Part shown: positions 54,546 to 64,000 of the stretch, in pieces
Numbering within the stretch: position 1 is the first letter of the stretch
Layout of the letters: each line of letters begins with the position of its first letter
Assembly: GCA_977006965.1 (NCBI GenBank)
Contig: OZ345356.1
Location: forward strand, 1,178,001-1,242,000
Reading direction: 5' to 3'
DNA from: Phymatolithon calcareum
Taxonomy: Eukaryota; Rhodophyta; Florideophyceae; Hapalidiales
Length of the DNA stretch: 64,000 nucleotides
Translations under genes and position numbers: made by a program
The notes under the pieces: model-generated
Databases searched by the model: none
Seen by the model: the letters and a program-made list of their open reading frames with translations, nothing else
What the model was told of the DNA's origin: nothing

Positions 54546-55244
54546 ATGGCGCTCTCTCGCACTTGCCGCCAATCTCTTCTTTTCGTCCTTCTCTTAAGCC
54601 TCGCATCCGCCGATGTTACCTTCAGCGATCTTCCTGGCATCTACAAGCTTCGAAAGGGCAATATCGACTTATGCACCCAGAGGACAACCGTGGAAATTCT
54701 CAGTCAGGCGAGGACAATTTCCACAGAGCAAATGCTGTTCAACGGTGCCACATGCGACAGCATTGATTTTTCAATGAGCGAATTGATCGGTGAGCCTCAT
54801 TGGACAAGTGAACAAAAAGCCGCAGTAGGTAACATCATCAGCGGCGAAGGTTCTATTTTTTGTGACCCAACTTTCTGGAGAGTTTCCATCCAATTCATAA
54901 GTCCCAGGAATAGCATCGAGTTCGACTTGCCAAGTTACGTCACCCCGTACGAGATTCTTCCCGGCGAACAGTACCTTTTCCTTACCATTATAGGTGAAAG
55001 TGCATGTGTTTATCAACGCACCACTGTGCCTACACGTTCAGATCCAGGTACGACAACTACTGGTACCGGAACAGGCTCGCGTAAGGGAAAGAAGAAGAAG
55101 AAGAAGAAGCGTGGAGTGAACAAATGGGCCTGGCTCGTTCCGGTCTTGATTGTTGCAGCTTTACTTGTTGCAGCGGCCGTCTACTTCTACAACAATAAGA
55201 GAAACAAAGAAGCAGCCCCAGCCCCAGAACCAGCGCCTGTGTAA
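54546..55244 (+). CDS. Type I membrane protein with four-cysteine ectodomain (G4)
   Basis: This is an intact 232-residue frame from the ATG at 54546, which begins the signal peptide (SLLFVLLLSLASA, residues 10-22) and is conserved in G3; upstream in-frame ATG codons lie in promoter sequence. The ectodomain (23-160) has VTFSDLPGIY and four cysteines (43, 70, 106, 154) in the same spacing as G1/G2, with GEPHWTSEQK and ACVYQRTT. The stalk is short (161-179, Thr/Gly-rich) and followed by a run of nine to ten basic residues (180-189) before the membrane helix (193-215, WAWLVPVLIVAALLVAAAVY). A lysine run on the outer side next to the membrane is odd for a type I protein. The tail (NNKRNKEAAPAPEPAPV) lacks PPxY. 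The ectodomain is about 45% identical to G1 by eye. Function is unknown. Confidence 0.75.
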   Translation: MALSRTCRQSLLFVLLLSLASADVTFSDLPGIYKLRKGNIDLCTQRTTVEILSQARTISTEQMLFNGATCDSIDFSMSELIGEPHWTSEQKAAVGNIISGEGSIFCDPTFWRVSIQFISPRNSIEFDLPSYVTPYEILPGEQYLFLTIIGESACVYQRTTVPTRSDPGTTTTGTGTGSRKGKKKKKKKRGVNKWAWLVPVLIVAALLVAAAVYFYNNKRNKEAAPAPEPAPV

Positions 55245-56120
55245 TCCACATCCACCGTATAGTCGATGAGAGTAGCAATTTGTGTGAAGAAAAAACGAAA
55301 TAAATTTTTTGATGCGACCCATTGAATTCTCAGTGTACCATACGCGTCGAGCACTCCGCCTGCACTGGAACGTTGCTCTGCAAGTTATGCGACTGGTGTG
55401 CTTGTTGTACTGGTCGTGCAATGGGTCGCAAATGTGACGCAGCGAATCGGTGCAGTGGAGCATGCGGGCATTCGTGTGTACCACTTGCACTTCGTGGCAT
55501 TCAGAACAGATTACCCTTCTAGGTGTACACGCACGGTTATCTGAGCTCCTCAAAGCCCTGGCCCATCAAACCACATGTGCAGCGGTTGGCGCCGTTTTTT
55601 GAGATGCTGTGATATGTGCAGTGCGTGGCGATCCGCTGGGATAGCGCTAAGCTCCTCCATCGCATGGTTTCCTTTTGTCAAGGAGCCTCCTCACCTCGAC
55701 TTCAATATGCCCCCTCATCAGGCTTCTGTTAAACTTTCCTGTGAAAGTTTCCGACGCGCTCTAGGGCTTCGATGGTCGAGCGAACCAGTGCTGGCTTTTG
55801 GGGACAGACTCTCTCCCAAGGGATTATGCACTGCCAAAAGGTAAAGATACTAAAGTAGGGGACGATATAAACTTGCGATGCAGAAGAGATAAATGGCTGC
55901 AGCATTTTGATGGATAATAATTGGACGATGTGCACCGCAAGGGGTTGCGGGAAAATTTGAAATAATTTGGTACCATTGATGAACCAAAATTTTCTACCAA
56001 GTGTGGAAGTATTTTTCGTTTGGGGCCCGCTGTTTTCACAATGATAACACAAATTTGTAGTCATCATCATTGTGCTGCATAATTGCTGACCCCAATATTG
56101 GCCGTGTTGTTGAATGACTA
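55245..56120. other. 3' flank of G4, duplicated with G3
   Basis: From here to about 55920 the sequence matches 37780-38413 plus 38717-38750, with the same order of short phrases (gcaatgggtcgcaaatgtgac, cttctgttaaact-tcctgtgaaa, gggattatgcactgccaaaa). AATAAA occurs near 55301. No additional gene is supported. Confidence 0.5.
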
Positions 56121-56128
56121 CGATGGTA

Positions 56129-56160
56129 CCAGGGGAATGTTATCCGGTTGCTTGCCGATG
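56129..56160. repeat. Solo end of the CCAGGGGAAT MITE family
   Basis: The sequence ggtaccaggggaatgttatccgg matches the terminal bases of copies 1 and 2. No opposite end is found within 1 kb, so this is a solo or rearranged end. Confidence 0.45.
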
Positions 56161-56326
56161 TCGGCAGGGTGGCGATGTACCGTTTATAAATTCGCCGACG
56201 AAGGCAGATCTCCAATAGAGTTGTATTTTTTTAATTGTCCCCTCGTTTAGTTAGTCTTACAGTGAGCTGGGTGCTACCCCCACAATAATAAAGACATGTT
56301 TTGATGCAGCAGTTTAGTCAGCTGCT

Positions 56327-56836
56327 TCAATTCGGACGGATTGAAATGCACGCAAGCTGTAATTGGGGCCTTCCTGAAACAAAAAATAAGACGAGATGTA
56401 TTTGGGGAGAGCTTGACTGATTTTTGTGATTTTTAACCCCTGTGTGATCTGAAACACAAAAAGTTTTGCGCGCGTCATTGGTACTAAAGACTGTAATTCC
56501 CACCGCGGAAGTGGGTTGGAAGTTTCCACTTATAGCATCTTGGATGGAATCAGTACATGCTGGCAATACGGTCGAGCCGTGCAAGCAGAACAGAAAATGA
56601 CCGCCCAGATCCAAAGCTAGCCGACCATTCCGCGCCATATCTCTCATTTCACGCTCGCACACGCACGTAAGAACATGAGTGTGGCATTTCGTGCCCTCAT
56701 CGTCCTCGCCATCATCCAAAGCCGCAGACCGGTGGCGCCGAAAAATCTAATCAGGCGGATGTCGCCGCTCGAGCGCAGAAACCGTGACCGGCGTACTAAC
56801 CGCGCCGCTCTCCATCAACCATCGATGTCGGCGTTT
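56327..56836 (-). pseudogene. Second conserved ORF of element C
   Basis: On the minus strand, from about 56836, the frame reads ESGAVSTPVTVSALERRHPPD, a stop, then FRRHRSAALDDGEDDEGTKC, HTHVLTCVCEREMRDMARNG and LALDLGGHFLFCLHGSTVLP to a stop at 56327. Copy B has the same beginning at 10131-10310 without the stop but ends soon after. Its role is unknown. Conservation in two copies argues that it was once coding. Confidence 0.4.
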
Positions 56837-58335
56837 GCTGTGCTTTTCGGGTTGTATAGTTGTTAAATTTGAGGGCGAGGTTTGCTGGGATGAACCAAAT
56901 TCTTACCACGTTTATGCCGCAACTTAGCGTAGAAACTAACGGTCTTTTCGGGTTGAGTAAGATCTCAAAATTTACCGATGTTTAGTTACTGGGAGATGAC
57001 CGAACGAATACACGACAAAAATTCAGAGACGCCACTGAAGACTTAGAGTTTGGATCTTCTCCTTAAGAACAGTACTGGCGTGCTCAATCGTCACAGTCGA
57101 GAGCATATCCAGTAGTATCCGTGGTGGGAGTGTGTGCAGCGGCTGAGCGTCGATTTAAACTTTCGTTTTTCAAGAGCAACCATGACTTGAGCATCGGTTT
57201 ATTCATTCTACAATTAGACTATCTGTGGCAACTAGGGGAAAACCTAGTTGTAGGAAAGTGCGGTAGCGGTTTACTTGGGGTTCTCCAGCCCTCTGGACTA
57301 TGTAGCCATCGGGCGGAATAATCTGGAGACTCTAACATATGATCTAACTCTCAGTCGACGAGCGGCGCGCTTATGACAGGCGCGCTCGTCTGGCTGCTGT
57401 AACGGTACAATGTTTGTATGCATATCGTGTCTGAAGGTGCCTTGACCCTTTGTACCGGGATCTAAGTAAGGATTACTCTACACTATCACATGACATTCGT
57501 AACATAGGATTGAAGCCAAGAGCTTCAACGCTCAATTTTTCTTGTTGAGGGAAACCATCATCACTTGCAGTAATTGATCATGCCTCTTATCCTCCCGCTC
57601 ACGTCTCGCTCTCTCCTACGCTCTCTGTTCTGCACGTTCTTTCCGCTCTTCCTCTCTCTGCTCTGCACGCTCTTTCCGCTCTTCCTCTCGCTGTTCGGCA
57701 CGATCCTTGCGCTCCTCTTCTCGCCGGTTTCGGTCTTGAATTATCTGTAACTTGAGAAGACTGGTTAACTCTCCACTATCGCTAGTTTCTCTTCGCCTTC
57801 CGGATTGCCGTGGATGCACCATGGGACGCGGGAGGGCCTGCTGTATCTCTCGCGACGAATTGTTCCCGTTTTCTCGCTCACGCAAGGATACACCATCATC
57901 ATTACTATCACCATCTTCGTCATCAAGGCCTTGGGTGAGCTCTCAGATTCTGTGCCCCGCTTGTGCCGAACGATAGGAGAGAAAGGGGGCGCTCATGAGG
58001 CAATAGCACGAAGTAGCCATGGGTGGAAGCACAGGCTAAATCCTAGCAGCTTTGACTACTGCCCATGTCGGAGAGCTGGTTGATCGAAAGCGAATGGGTG
58101 ATTCAGTGGGATGGAGATACATGAGCGTGGAAGGAACAAGTTTCAGAGAGCGGAGTGCCAGCTGTCCCCGGTTCACTGTAAATATCATTTTGGGACGGTA
58201 CTAAATCTTTCTCACTGGGGAGTGGCTCTAGTGAGAACGTCTGTGTTTGCGACTGCACAAACGTGACAGGTGGCCAAAACCTGTAGGTTTGGTACGCACA
58301 AATCCCGTTTTTGTGTTTTCAGGAAGGCCCCATTT
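56640..58335 (-). mobile_element. Unclassified repeat element, copy C
   Basis: This is the reverse-oriented counterpart of copy B (8440-10310). It lacks the retrocopy at 9531-9951 but has about 260 extra bases at 57225-57487, including a GC-rich inverted repeat (gacgagcggcgcgc / ggcgcgctcgtc, 57358-57392). Both copies share the coiled-coil ORF and a second conserved ORF start (ESGA-NTPVT-SALERRH, then FRRHRSAALDDGEDDE). Confidence 0.55.
57616..57930 (-). CDS. Acidic/coiled-coil protein of element C
   Basis: The open region runs from about 57930 through GLDDEDGDSNDDGVSLR, SSREIQQALPRPMVHPRQS, GELTSLLKLQIIQDRNRREE and three heptad-like units RAEQREEERKE to a TAG at 57616. After the stop the same frame continues Arg/Glu-rich and ends near KRHDQLLQVMMVSLNKKN at about 57540, so the stop is probably secondary. 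No true ATG is seen near the start, so an upstream exon is possible. The product would be a long charged coiled coil. Confidence 0.45.
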   Translation of the reverse strand, partial: GLDDEDGDSNDDGVSLRERENGNNSSREIQQALPRPMVHPRQSGRRRETSDSGELTSLLKLQIIQDRNRREEERKDRAEQREEERKERAEQREEERKERAEQRA

Positions 58336-58364
58336 AACCCTGTTTTTTTGAGTTTGGAATTTAT

Positions 58365-58830
58365 TAAACGCCCTCAGTAACACTCATGAGACTGCAAGGG
58401 AGATCCGTTTCAGCAGCTACGTTGTAGCTTCGATCATATATTCAAATATTTGTAACCCGGGTTAACGTCGTAGCCCTAGCTGCAAAAACCCTCTCCCGTA
58501 AAAGGGCAGAGGGAAAAGCTTGGGGTCCACTGATCAGATTTCCTAAATTGGCGCCTTGTCTATTCCATATCGTCGTAAAAGATGATAGTGAAGAAGAGTA
58601 GCTTTTCTAGAGCTTTTTCAGTGATATTAATCTCCTCTTTGGTCAGTTGATATCTTCCGAGGTATTCTTACAGGTTGCTCATGAGGATTGGTGCAGTATC
58701 ACCGAACTTGTCTGTGAGAAGTGATGTGCTCATTGGGGGGAACCGACCGAATGCCCACTTTACCGCTAATTGGCGGTGCCGTGTTTTCGGGAGTCTGATA
58801 ATGGCCGGGGTACCATTAACTCTGTGTCCT
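58365..58830 (-). mobile_element. Retrocopy of the helix-rich transcript (copy C)
   Basis: On the minus strand this runs from PKTRHRQLAVKWAFG-type coding (about 58810) through TEKALEKLLFFTIIFYDDME to the stop near 58562. The conserved 3' block, AATAAA and an A-tail (aaaaaaa, 58350 region) follow. One in-frame stop lies in the middle. It abuts copy C of the coiled-coil element, at a different position from the insertion in copy B. Confidence 0.6.
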
Positions 58831-58977
58831 TTTTTGGACAGAGAAATGATACCTATTTCCGTTCAGATGCAGTGTTGTTCCACTTTGGGCATGCGTCAGT
58901 GCATTTCGACATTCCATTGCACAATTGCTCTGATGTTAACACACACAATAGACTTAATCGTTGAGTAGAACAAAAAT

Positions 58978-59272
58978 TCGCCAAACGTTCGGCGAACATT
59001 CGGTAAACGTTCTGCGAGCGTTCGGCGAACATTCGGAAAACGTTCTGCGAACGTTCGGCTGCTTTCTGGCTGAAGTTCTAATTTGTCCATTTTTAATGAG
59101 CTCCCACTCGTAAGTTCGAGAGACAGCCGAACAGTTTATTGCGAATCTTTGTCACGCATAGCTCGTAGATCATACTACGTCACAGCGATCTGGAAAATGT
59201 TCACGGTTTCAATAAAAATGCGATAGGTATAATTTCGAAAAATCGCTGAATTGCCGAACGTTTGGCAACTTT
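58978..59272. repeat. Small foldback element with GAACGTTC arrays
   Basis: gccaaacgttcggc (58980) faces its inverse gccgaacgtttggc (59253-59266). Next to the left end, a unit of about 34 bases with cattcgg-aaacgttctgcga-cgttcggc is repeated twice. The short palindromes gaacgttc and gaacattc recur. Confidence 0.55.
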
Positions 59273-59602
59273 GACCAGCTAATTCTTGCCGTTTGATTGA
59301 TCGAGCTTATTTTTTGCACCGCAACTTTGAATACCTTGGTCATTGCTACCGTGATTCGTGTCCGTTTGCGGATAAAATTAAAGAACTAGCGAGAATTCGG
59401 CAACTGAAGTTTAAAGAAAGCGACCATTCGAACATTCGAGGTAGCTAAGCTCGTTGAAGCTGTCTATGAAGATATTTTGAGAAACAAAGAGAACGTACAG
59501 TCGAATCCCTCATAGTGCAACGCTTCGGTGGAAAGGGTCATTTTGCATTACTAGGGACTTTGCAACTCGAGGCGTTTATCATATCGCGACTAGGGCGACC
59601 AA

Positions 59603-60849
59603 GTGGAAACGTCCTACAGTACTGTGGCCGCTTACATTGCCTCCGTTGTAGACACGACAGAGCTTGTTACCGAACTTCTGGCACAGGCTCCCCCTTACTC
59701 TCTAGTTGATGCTCTTCATCCAGTCATGAGCCAGATGCATTCTGAAGTCGCGGATATCTCTAGCGACCCGAAATATTGGATTCCAAACTTGCTAGAGCGA
59801 TCTTCGGCCAAGAGATCGGACGGGTCTTACCCACCAACACAGAGCTTCCTTCTTGACGCCATTCAAAACGTGTCATTTGATTCCCTGCTCCCGCCTCGCC
59901 GCCCCGTCCACTTCCCACGTCCCACTAGCTTCTAGGGTATCCAGCCCCATGAGTTGCAAACATTGCGCGCGCGTATGCTACAGAACGCCACAGAGGACGC
60001 CAGCAGAGTTCTCACCATGACGCCAAGCCTCCGAATGCGAACCAGACTCACACCGGCCATGTGGAAAACGACGATACAGCGGCGTCTCCTCCTCCCCCTA
60101 TTCCCCTCCTCAACACCGCAACACCCCACTTGGTGTCCCTACTGTACCACATACTCCGGCATGGGAACGAGAACCCCTTGCGGGAAAGACGGCACATTGA
60201 TATCTCGAAGCGTAGACGTATCTCACAAGACTCGCAATGACTTGACGTTTACGGGGATCACGCAAGTGTATGCAACAGGGGGAGCACTGGCTATACAAGA
60301 CGACACAACAGCCTGCTGAGCATCATCGCATACATCCTTTACGGAGGAAGTCAATTGGAAATGAAATACACATTTGAACCCAAACGTGTTACTGGCGAGG
60401 CCCGGCGGCGACCGGACCTCCTAATCGAACCGCGTGCTCCTGGGGCAGGGAATTTAAATAACCACGTTGCGGTAGACGTAGCGTTCACCAGCCCATATGC
60501 CCCATGCAACCTTCCGCAGACTACGAAGGACGCAACGTCAATACTAGTCCGATTAGATGACGCAAAAACCGCCAAGTACGCACCTGCCCTCAAGAATCGG
60601 ATTCTACCTGTGCAGTTCTTTCCGTTCGCCGCGACTAACAACGCCGTTCTCAGCCCTAGCGCGCACGATCTGATTGGGAAACGTGCAAGACGGAGAGCAT
60701 CCACTAGCGCGCTCCCCGAAGGTGTGCTCAGAGAAATATTTGTTACGCAAATTACGTGCGCCATACACGAATACGTGAGCCTGACAATCAATGCACGGAG
60801 ACCTAGGACCGAACGTCCAGAGGCCTGGCCTCCGGACCCCGGTGACTGA
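59603..60849 (+). pseudogene. C-terminal remnant of a retrotransposon with restriction-like nuclease domain
   Basis: Three adjacent coding blocks are separated by a frame change and a stop. Block 1 (59603-59935) holds SLVDALHPVMSQMHSEVADI. Block 2 (59954-60319) holds QTLRARMLQNATEDASRVL, then a CPYC...C zinc-knuckle-like part. Block 3 (60355-60849) holds RRPDLLIEPRAP, VAVDVAFTSPYAP, DDAKTAKYAPALKNR and VQFFPFAATNNAVLS. A zinc knuckle followed by a PD...D...K-like domain is the usual C-terminal order in non-LTR elements with restriction-like endonucleases (R2/NeSL-type). The reverse transcriptase itself is absent. Confidence 0.5.
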
Positions 60850-60899
60850 TACTTAGGACTATTCAAGTGTCATACCTTCTAGCGGAAGTAAAAAGTACT

Positions 60900-63270
60900 G
60901 TGGTGAGGTTGCGCCGCAGATGCCCAAGCCACTCGGAGAAGCTACGGCGCGTGAACGCCAGGGTAGTTGCAAATACATTGCTGATCGGTTTGTCTTGGTC
61001 AGCAACGGCAGCCCAGTAAGAATAAACTTCCGACCAATCGGGATGAGTCAGCTGCAATGATGCAGATATCATCTTTCAAAAATTTAACACACGATTTGCT
61101 AGTAAAGGAGGCTTTTTTGTCCTTTTTTCAGACTGGGAAGGGCTCAGCTCACGGAACTCTTAAGAGTTTTTTCAGTGTTTGACGGTGAGCGTTTTTATTA
61201 GTGTCAACGGATTCCTAATGACCCGAAGAATACATTGAAGGGATTGTACTGATGCTTGGAAGAGTTGGAAGGAAAGGAGACTATTGTAGGAATGGGCCAT
61301 GTCTGGCCATTCTCGCTCGTATCACTCATACTCGCTTCCACTCGCGTCCGCTTCAATCTCACTCCGATTTGCCTACTTTAGCTCATCGTCACACCTCACT
61401 GCTCTCAACAACCGTATAAGCACAACACAACCTGCATAAGCACAACACAACCTGCACAAGCACAACACAACACACGGCCAACGCTAGCAACTCAACTGCA
61501 CTCAACTACCTTCACTCACACCAACCTCAGCTCCTCAAACACATTAAAGGGACCGATACACGCGCTCTTAACGTATCGGGTACCCGCTCTTCTTTGCCCT
61601 GTTTTCACCAACAACCTCTACATCTTTCTTAAGAAGGCGTACGACGCGACTTTCAACCTCCAAGTTGTACGCCATTCTTACACTATCTTGAAAATCGGGG
61701 ACATGTGCCGTTTGCTCTAGCCTGCACATCGCTCAAATGGGTCAAAAACCAATAAAACATAGGTTAAGGCTGTGGCATCATAATGCCTACACGTGTAGCA
61801 CCGCATCCTCCTATTCGCTATTAGTCACTATATGGCCAATCACATTCTTCCACATCTCCCTTTGTAATCTCCCGGATTTTCCAAGCAGTAAAAGGAGGAA
61901 CCCAGACAGGAGAGGGAGATAGAGGGTCTGGGGGGTATTTTCGTACCCTTTCATTTTGCCATCTGCGCGCGCGCTCTCCCCATTCCAACACAGCCTACCG
62001 ATACAGGCGCTCGCTACCGCACGTACACGTCGTACTAACTAACACAAAGGCAGCTTATGGTGTCCAAATCAATGGCATGACCTACAAATGCTTACAGTAG
62101 CGTTTGCACAGTCCGAAACTCCAAGGAGCTACAATACCACCACTATTCTTCGCGCAGCTCTAAAAGGAAAATTACAGTGCCCAAAGTTACTCGCGCACAG
62201 GAAACAAGAGGTTTTGGCAAACCGCTTCCCGCCATTTTATTACACCAGTCTAGGCCACCTTCCAGTGCACTCTCGACTCTAGTACTTGTTATAACATACT
62301 CTTTGATGCCAAAAAAGTGCGGTTTTTGGGACGGCGTTTTTGTTCTCAATTATATTCAAGGAGTATTAGCTTTAGAAAATGTACTACAGCACGACCCCAA
62401 AGTGATTCCTACGCTCACCGTCTCCACAGATAGCTTAGGTGGTCCCACAAATAAGAAAATGTCTTCTTCCGAAAAGAAATCGACCAGGAACACGCATTTC
62501 AACTAAAAAAGGCTTCCTTTACTCGCAAATTCTGTGTTAATCAAAATTAATGGTAGCTTGTCATTCCGTTCGCATTTTGCGGGCTTGCAATCACCCTTAA
62601 TTTCCATTAAATTTAGAACGGAACGGGATTGGTGGACCTGTTCTAATTGCTTATTGGGAGGTTTTGCAACAAGAAGGGTTCAACTAGAGGGATTCATCTG
62701 TGTCAGAAAATGATGATCTGTCGGAAATATTCTGTCTGTCTCTCCGGGAAGAGAACAGCAGCAGCAAGGTTTTTATTGATAGGTCTGTTGAGATTACAGA
62801 TGATTCTCCGGAGGTGTAACCCGAAGTTACACGTGGAAAGAGAATTAGATCTCGGCACTCACGGATCCAGCAGTGTCAGCAGCATTTATGATTAGTTCTT
62901 TCGCAAACTGTACACCATTAGTGCAATACGGCACTGCACAGAAGTTTCAATTCGAACCTCATCAAAACGTTTTCGAGCCAGACAACGAATTTTACCACAT
63001 CTAAAGCTTTGATTAGTTAGGCCCACCTCATTGCGGATCACATGATGTGATCGGCAGTGAGGTACTGTAGGTGATCATCAGGACTGCTATCGTTGGCCGC
63101 GAAGACCAATTTTCGGTTCACGGGGCAACGGATCGTTCTCAATTCTGTGGAACAATTTTGGAGAACGTCACGCATGAACAGGGTCAGTTCTTCAGGTTTT
63201 TTCGCTCTGCTGGGAATGATTATGATTGCTTTAGTTATGAAAGGGGTCTCCAGGTAGCCAGCCAGAGAGA
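60900..63270. other. Gene-less stretch with simple repeats
   Basis: No gene is supported. Between 61260 and 61520 the sequence is C/A-rich. Around 61900-62000 it is pyrimidine-rich with a gcgcgcgcgc run (61966-61975). Confidence 0.35.
61413..61478 (+). repeat. Three-unit 20-bp tandem repeat
   Basis: The unit taagcacaacacaacctgca is repeated (61417, 61437, then caagcacaacacaac at 61458). It lies in a longer stretch rich in caca and acctca, with no coding. Confidence 0.7.
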
Positions 63271-63271
63271 C

Positions 63272-63410
63272 TACAGTCAACCCTCGATAACTGGATCCGC
63301 TTTAATCGTATATCCACGGTTTTTAGAATACTGCGTGCGTCCACGAATACCGTTCAGCCCAAAAATTATCTAAAGTTTAAGATTTTCAGAATACTCAGGC
63401 TCGGTCTATA
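63272..63410 (+). mobile_element. Pogo-type end, partial element
   Basis: The sequence TA-CAGTCAACCCTCGATAACTG at 63272 and the following ~100 bases (ggtttttagaata-tgcgtgcgtccacga-taccgtt-agcccaaa) match the right end at 30790-30928 in reverse. The other end is not seen before the window edge. Confidence 0.6.
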
Positions 63411-63482
63411 CCGCTTGTGCCCATGCCCGTGCCCGAATTTTAGGGCATATTATTGGTTGAACGGTACTGTAATTTTTCATTC

Positions 63483-63575
63483 GGAAGCAAAACGGGCAGA
63501 ACGGGCAGAACAGGACAGTTAACTTCTTTCCCTCGGGAAAGAAGTTAACTGTCCTGTTCTGCCCGTTTTGCTTCC
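63483..63575. repeat. Perfect 41-bp-stem hairpin with a 9-base duplication in one arm
   Basis: ggaagcaaaacgggcagaa, then caggacagttaacttctttccc, a tc loop, then the exact inverse to 63575. The left arm has an extra cgggcagaa; apart from this the pairing is perfect. Confidence 0.9.
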
Positions 63576-63679
63576 CATTTGGCGCAAATTTTTGATTTGG
63601 CGCGAAGACAATGCTTGTTTACCCCTCCATGACCCCTTCGCACTGTTTTTGCTGTTCGCTGTTGTCATTGGTGTCGACG

Positions 63680-63928
63680 ATGGATGCGCAATATACTGTA
63701 GCTATTGTGGGCAGCATCGTCACTGTCTTGCTCTCGCTTGTTGACATATCGTTTGGCGACAATCTTGAGAGGCGATTTCGCTCAGTATCGCGTAGGCGTG
63801 ATCGGCAGTGTTTCGAACGCGTTACCGGTCTTTTGAGTGACTACGAGTTCAAAAGAGCTTTTAGACTACTACAGGGGCGGCCGGGGACTATAGTCGCATT
63901 GCGAGCCCCTGTACGGTCATGGACTTGA
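63680..63928 (+). CDS. Unrecognised frame near the window edge
   Basis: From the ATG at 63680 the frame reads MDAQYTVAIVGSIVTVLLSL (possible membrane or hydrophobic segment), then a basic region (LERRFRSVSRRRDRQ) and LLSDYEFKRAFRLLQG, ending at 63928. A sequence like EFKRAFRL is common before the DDE domain of Harbinger-type transposases, so this may be the start of such a gene, cut by a frameshift and by the window edge. Support is weak. Confidence 0.25.
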   Translation: MDAQYTVAIVGSIVTVLLSLVDISFGDNLERRFRSVSRRRDRQCFERVTGLLSDYEFKRAFRLLQGRPGTIVALRAPVRSWT

Positions 63929-64000
63929 CCAGTACTCGGGCTCCTCCGATTTGCCCGTTGTGCTGGGCTACCTGGGTGGTATTTATCGCATTCTGTGCAA

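Overview
This looks like nuclear DNA of a eukaryote. The evidence is eukaryotic class II transposons (hAT, PIF/Harbinger, an IS5/ISL2EU-like DDE element, pogo-type and Mutator-type ends), non-LTR retrotransposons, GT-AG introns of about 46-85 bases, TATA boxes at about 70-110 bases from start codons, AATAAA signals and no operons. Lineage cannot be fixed from the sequence. Short or intron-poor genes in a dense transposon mosaic would suit a florideophyte red alga, or less likely an oomycete; this is a guess.

The window is mostly mobile DNA in several generations, with few host genes. From left to right: copies of a retroposed sequence of unknown origin (1-800, 9531-9951, 58365-58830); a TIR element (1722-2696); a hAT remnant hit by a LINE fragment (2799-3462); surface-protein gene G1 (6273-7163); an unclassified element carrying a coiled-coil ORF (8440-10310); a Tnp2-like fragment (10765-11463); an apparently complete hAT element (about 11.57-13.97 kb); a decayed multi-exon gene on the minus strand (14993-17643); a gene-poor stretch to about 24.8 kb; a GC-rich TIR element (25247-26472); a complete PIF/Harbinger element (27049-30017) nested inside a pogo-ended element (26647-30928); two more DNA elements (30971-31590 and 31642-33338) in the upstream region of gene G2 (33543-34433); pseudogene G3 (37098-37776); a broken LINE (40233-42696); a small secreted protein gene (43182-43421); a 6.7-kb composite element (47615-54308) sitting just upstream of gene G4 (54546-55244); a second copy of the coiled-coil element (56640-58335, minus); and a retrotransposon C-terminal remnant with a nuclease-like domain (about 59.6-60.85 kb).

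Two results stand out. First, G1-G4 are a tandemly dispersed family, all on the plus strand, of type I membrane proteins: signal peptide, a small ectodomain with four conserved cysteines, a Ser/Thr/Pro/Gly linker, one membrane helix and a short tail. In G1 and G2 the tail carries PPxY motifs. I do not recognise the ectodomain. The loci arose by segmental duplication, and transposons have landed repeatedly in their upstream flanks. Second, because the flanks are duplicated, unoccupied paralogous sites are visible inside the same window. These fix the ends and target duplications of several elements, including the 6.7-kb element, which has TA duplications, GTGTCTATTTTACG ends, a two-exon DDE transposase and a second intron-containing gene of unknown function.
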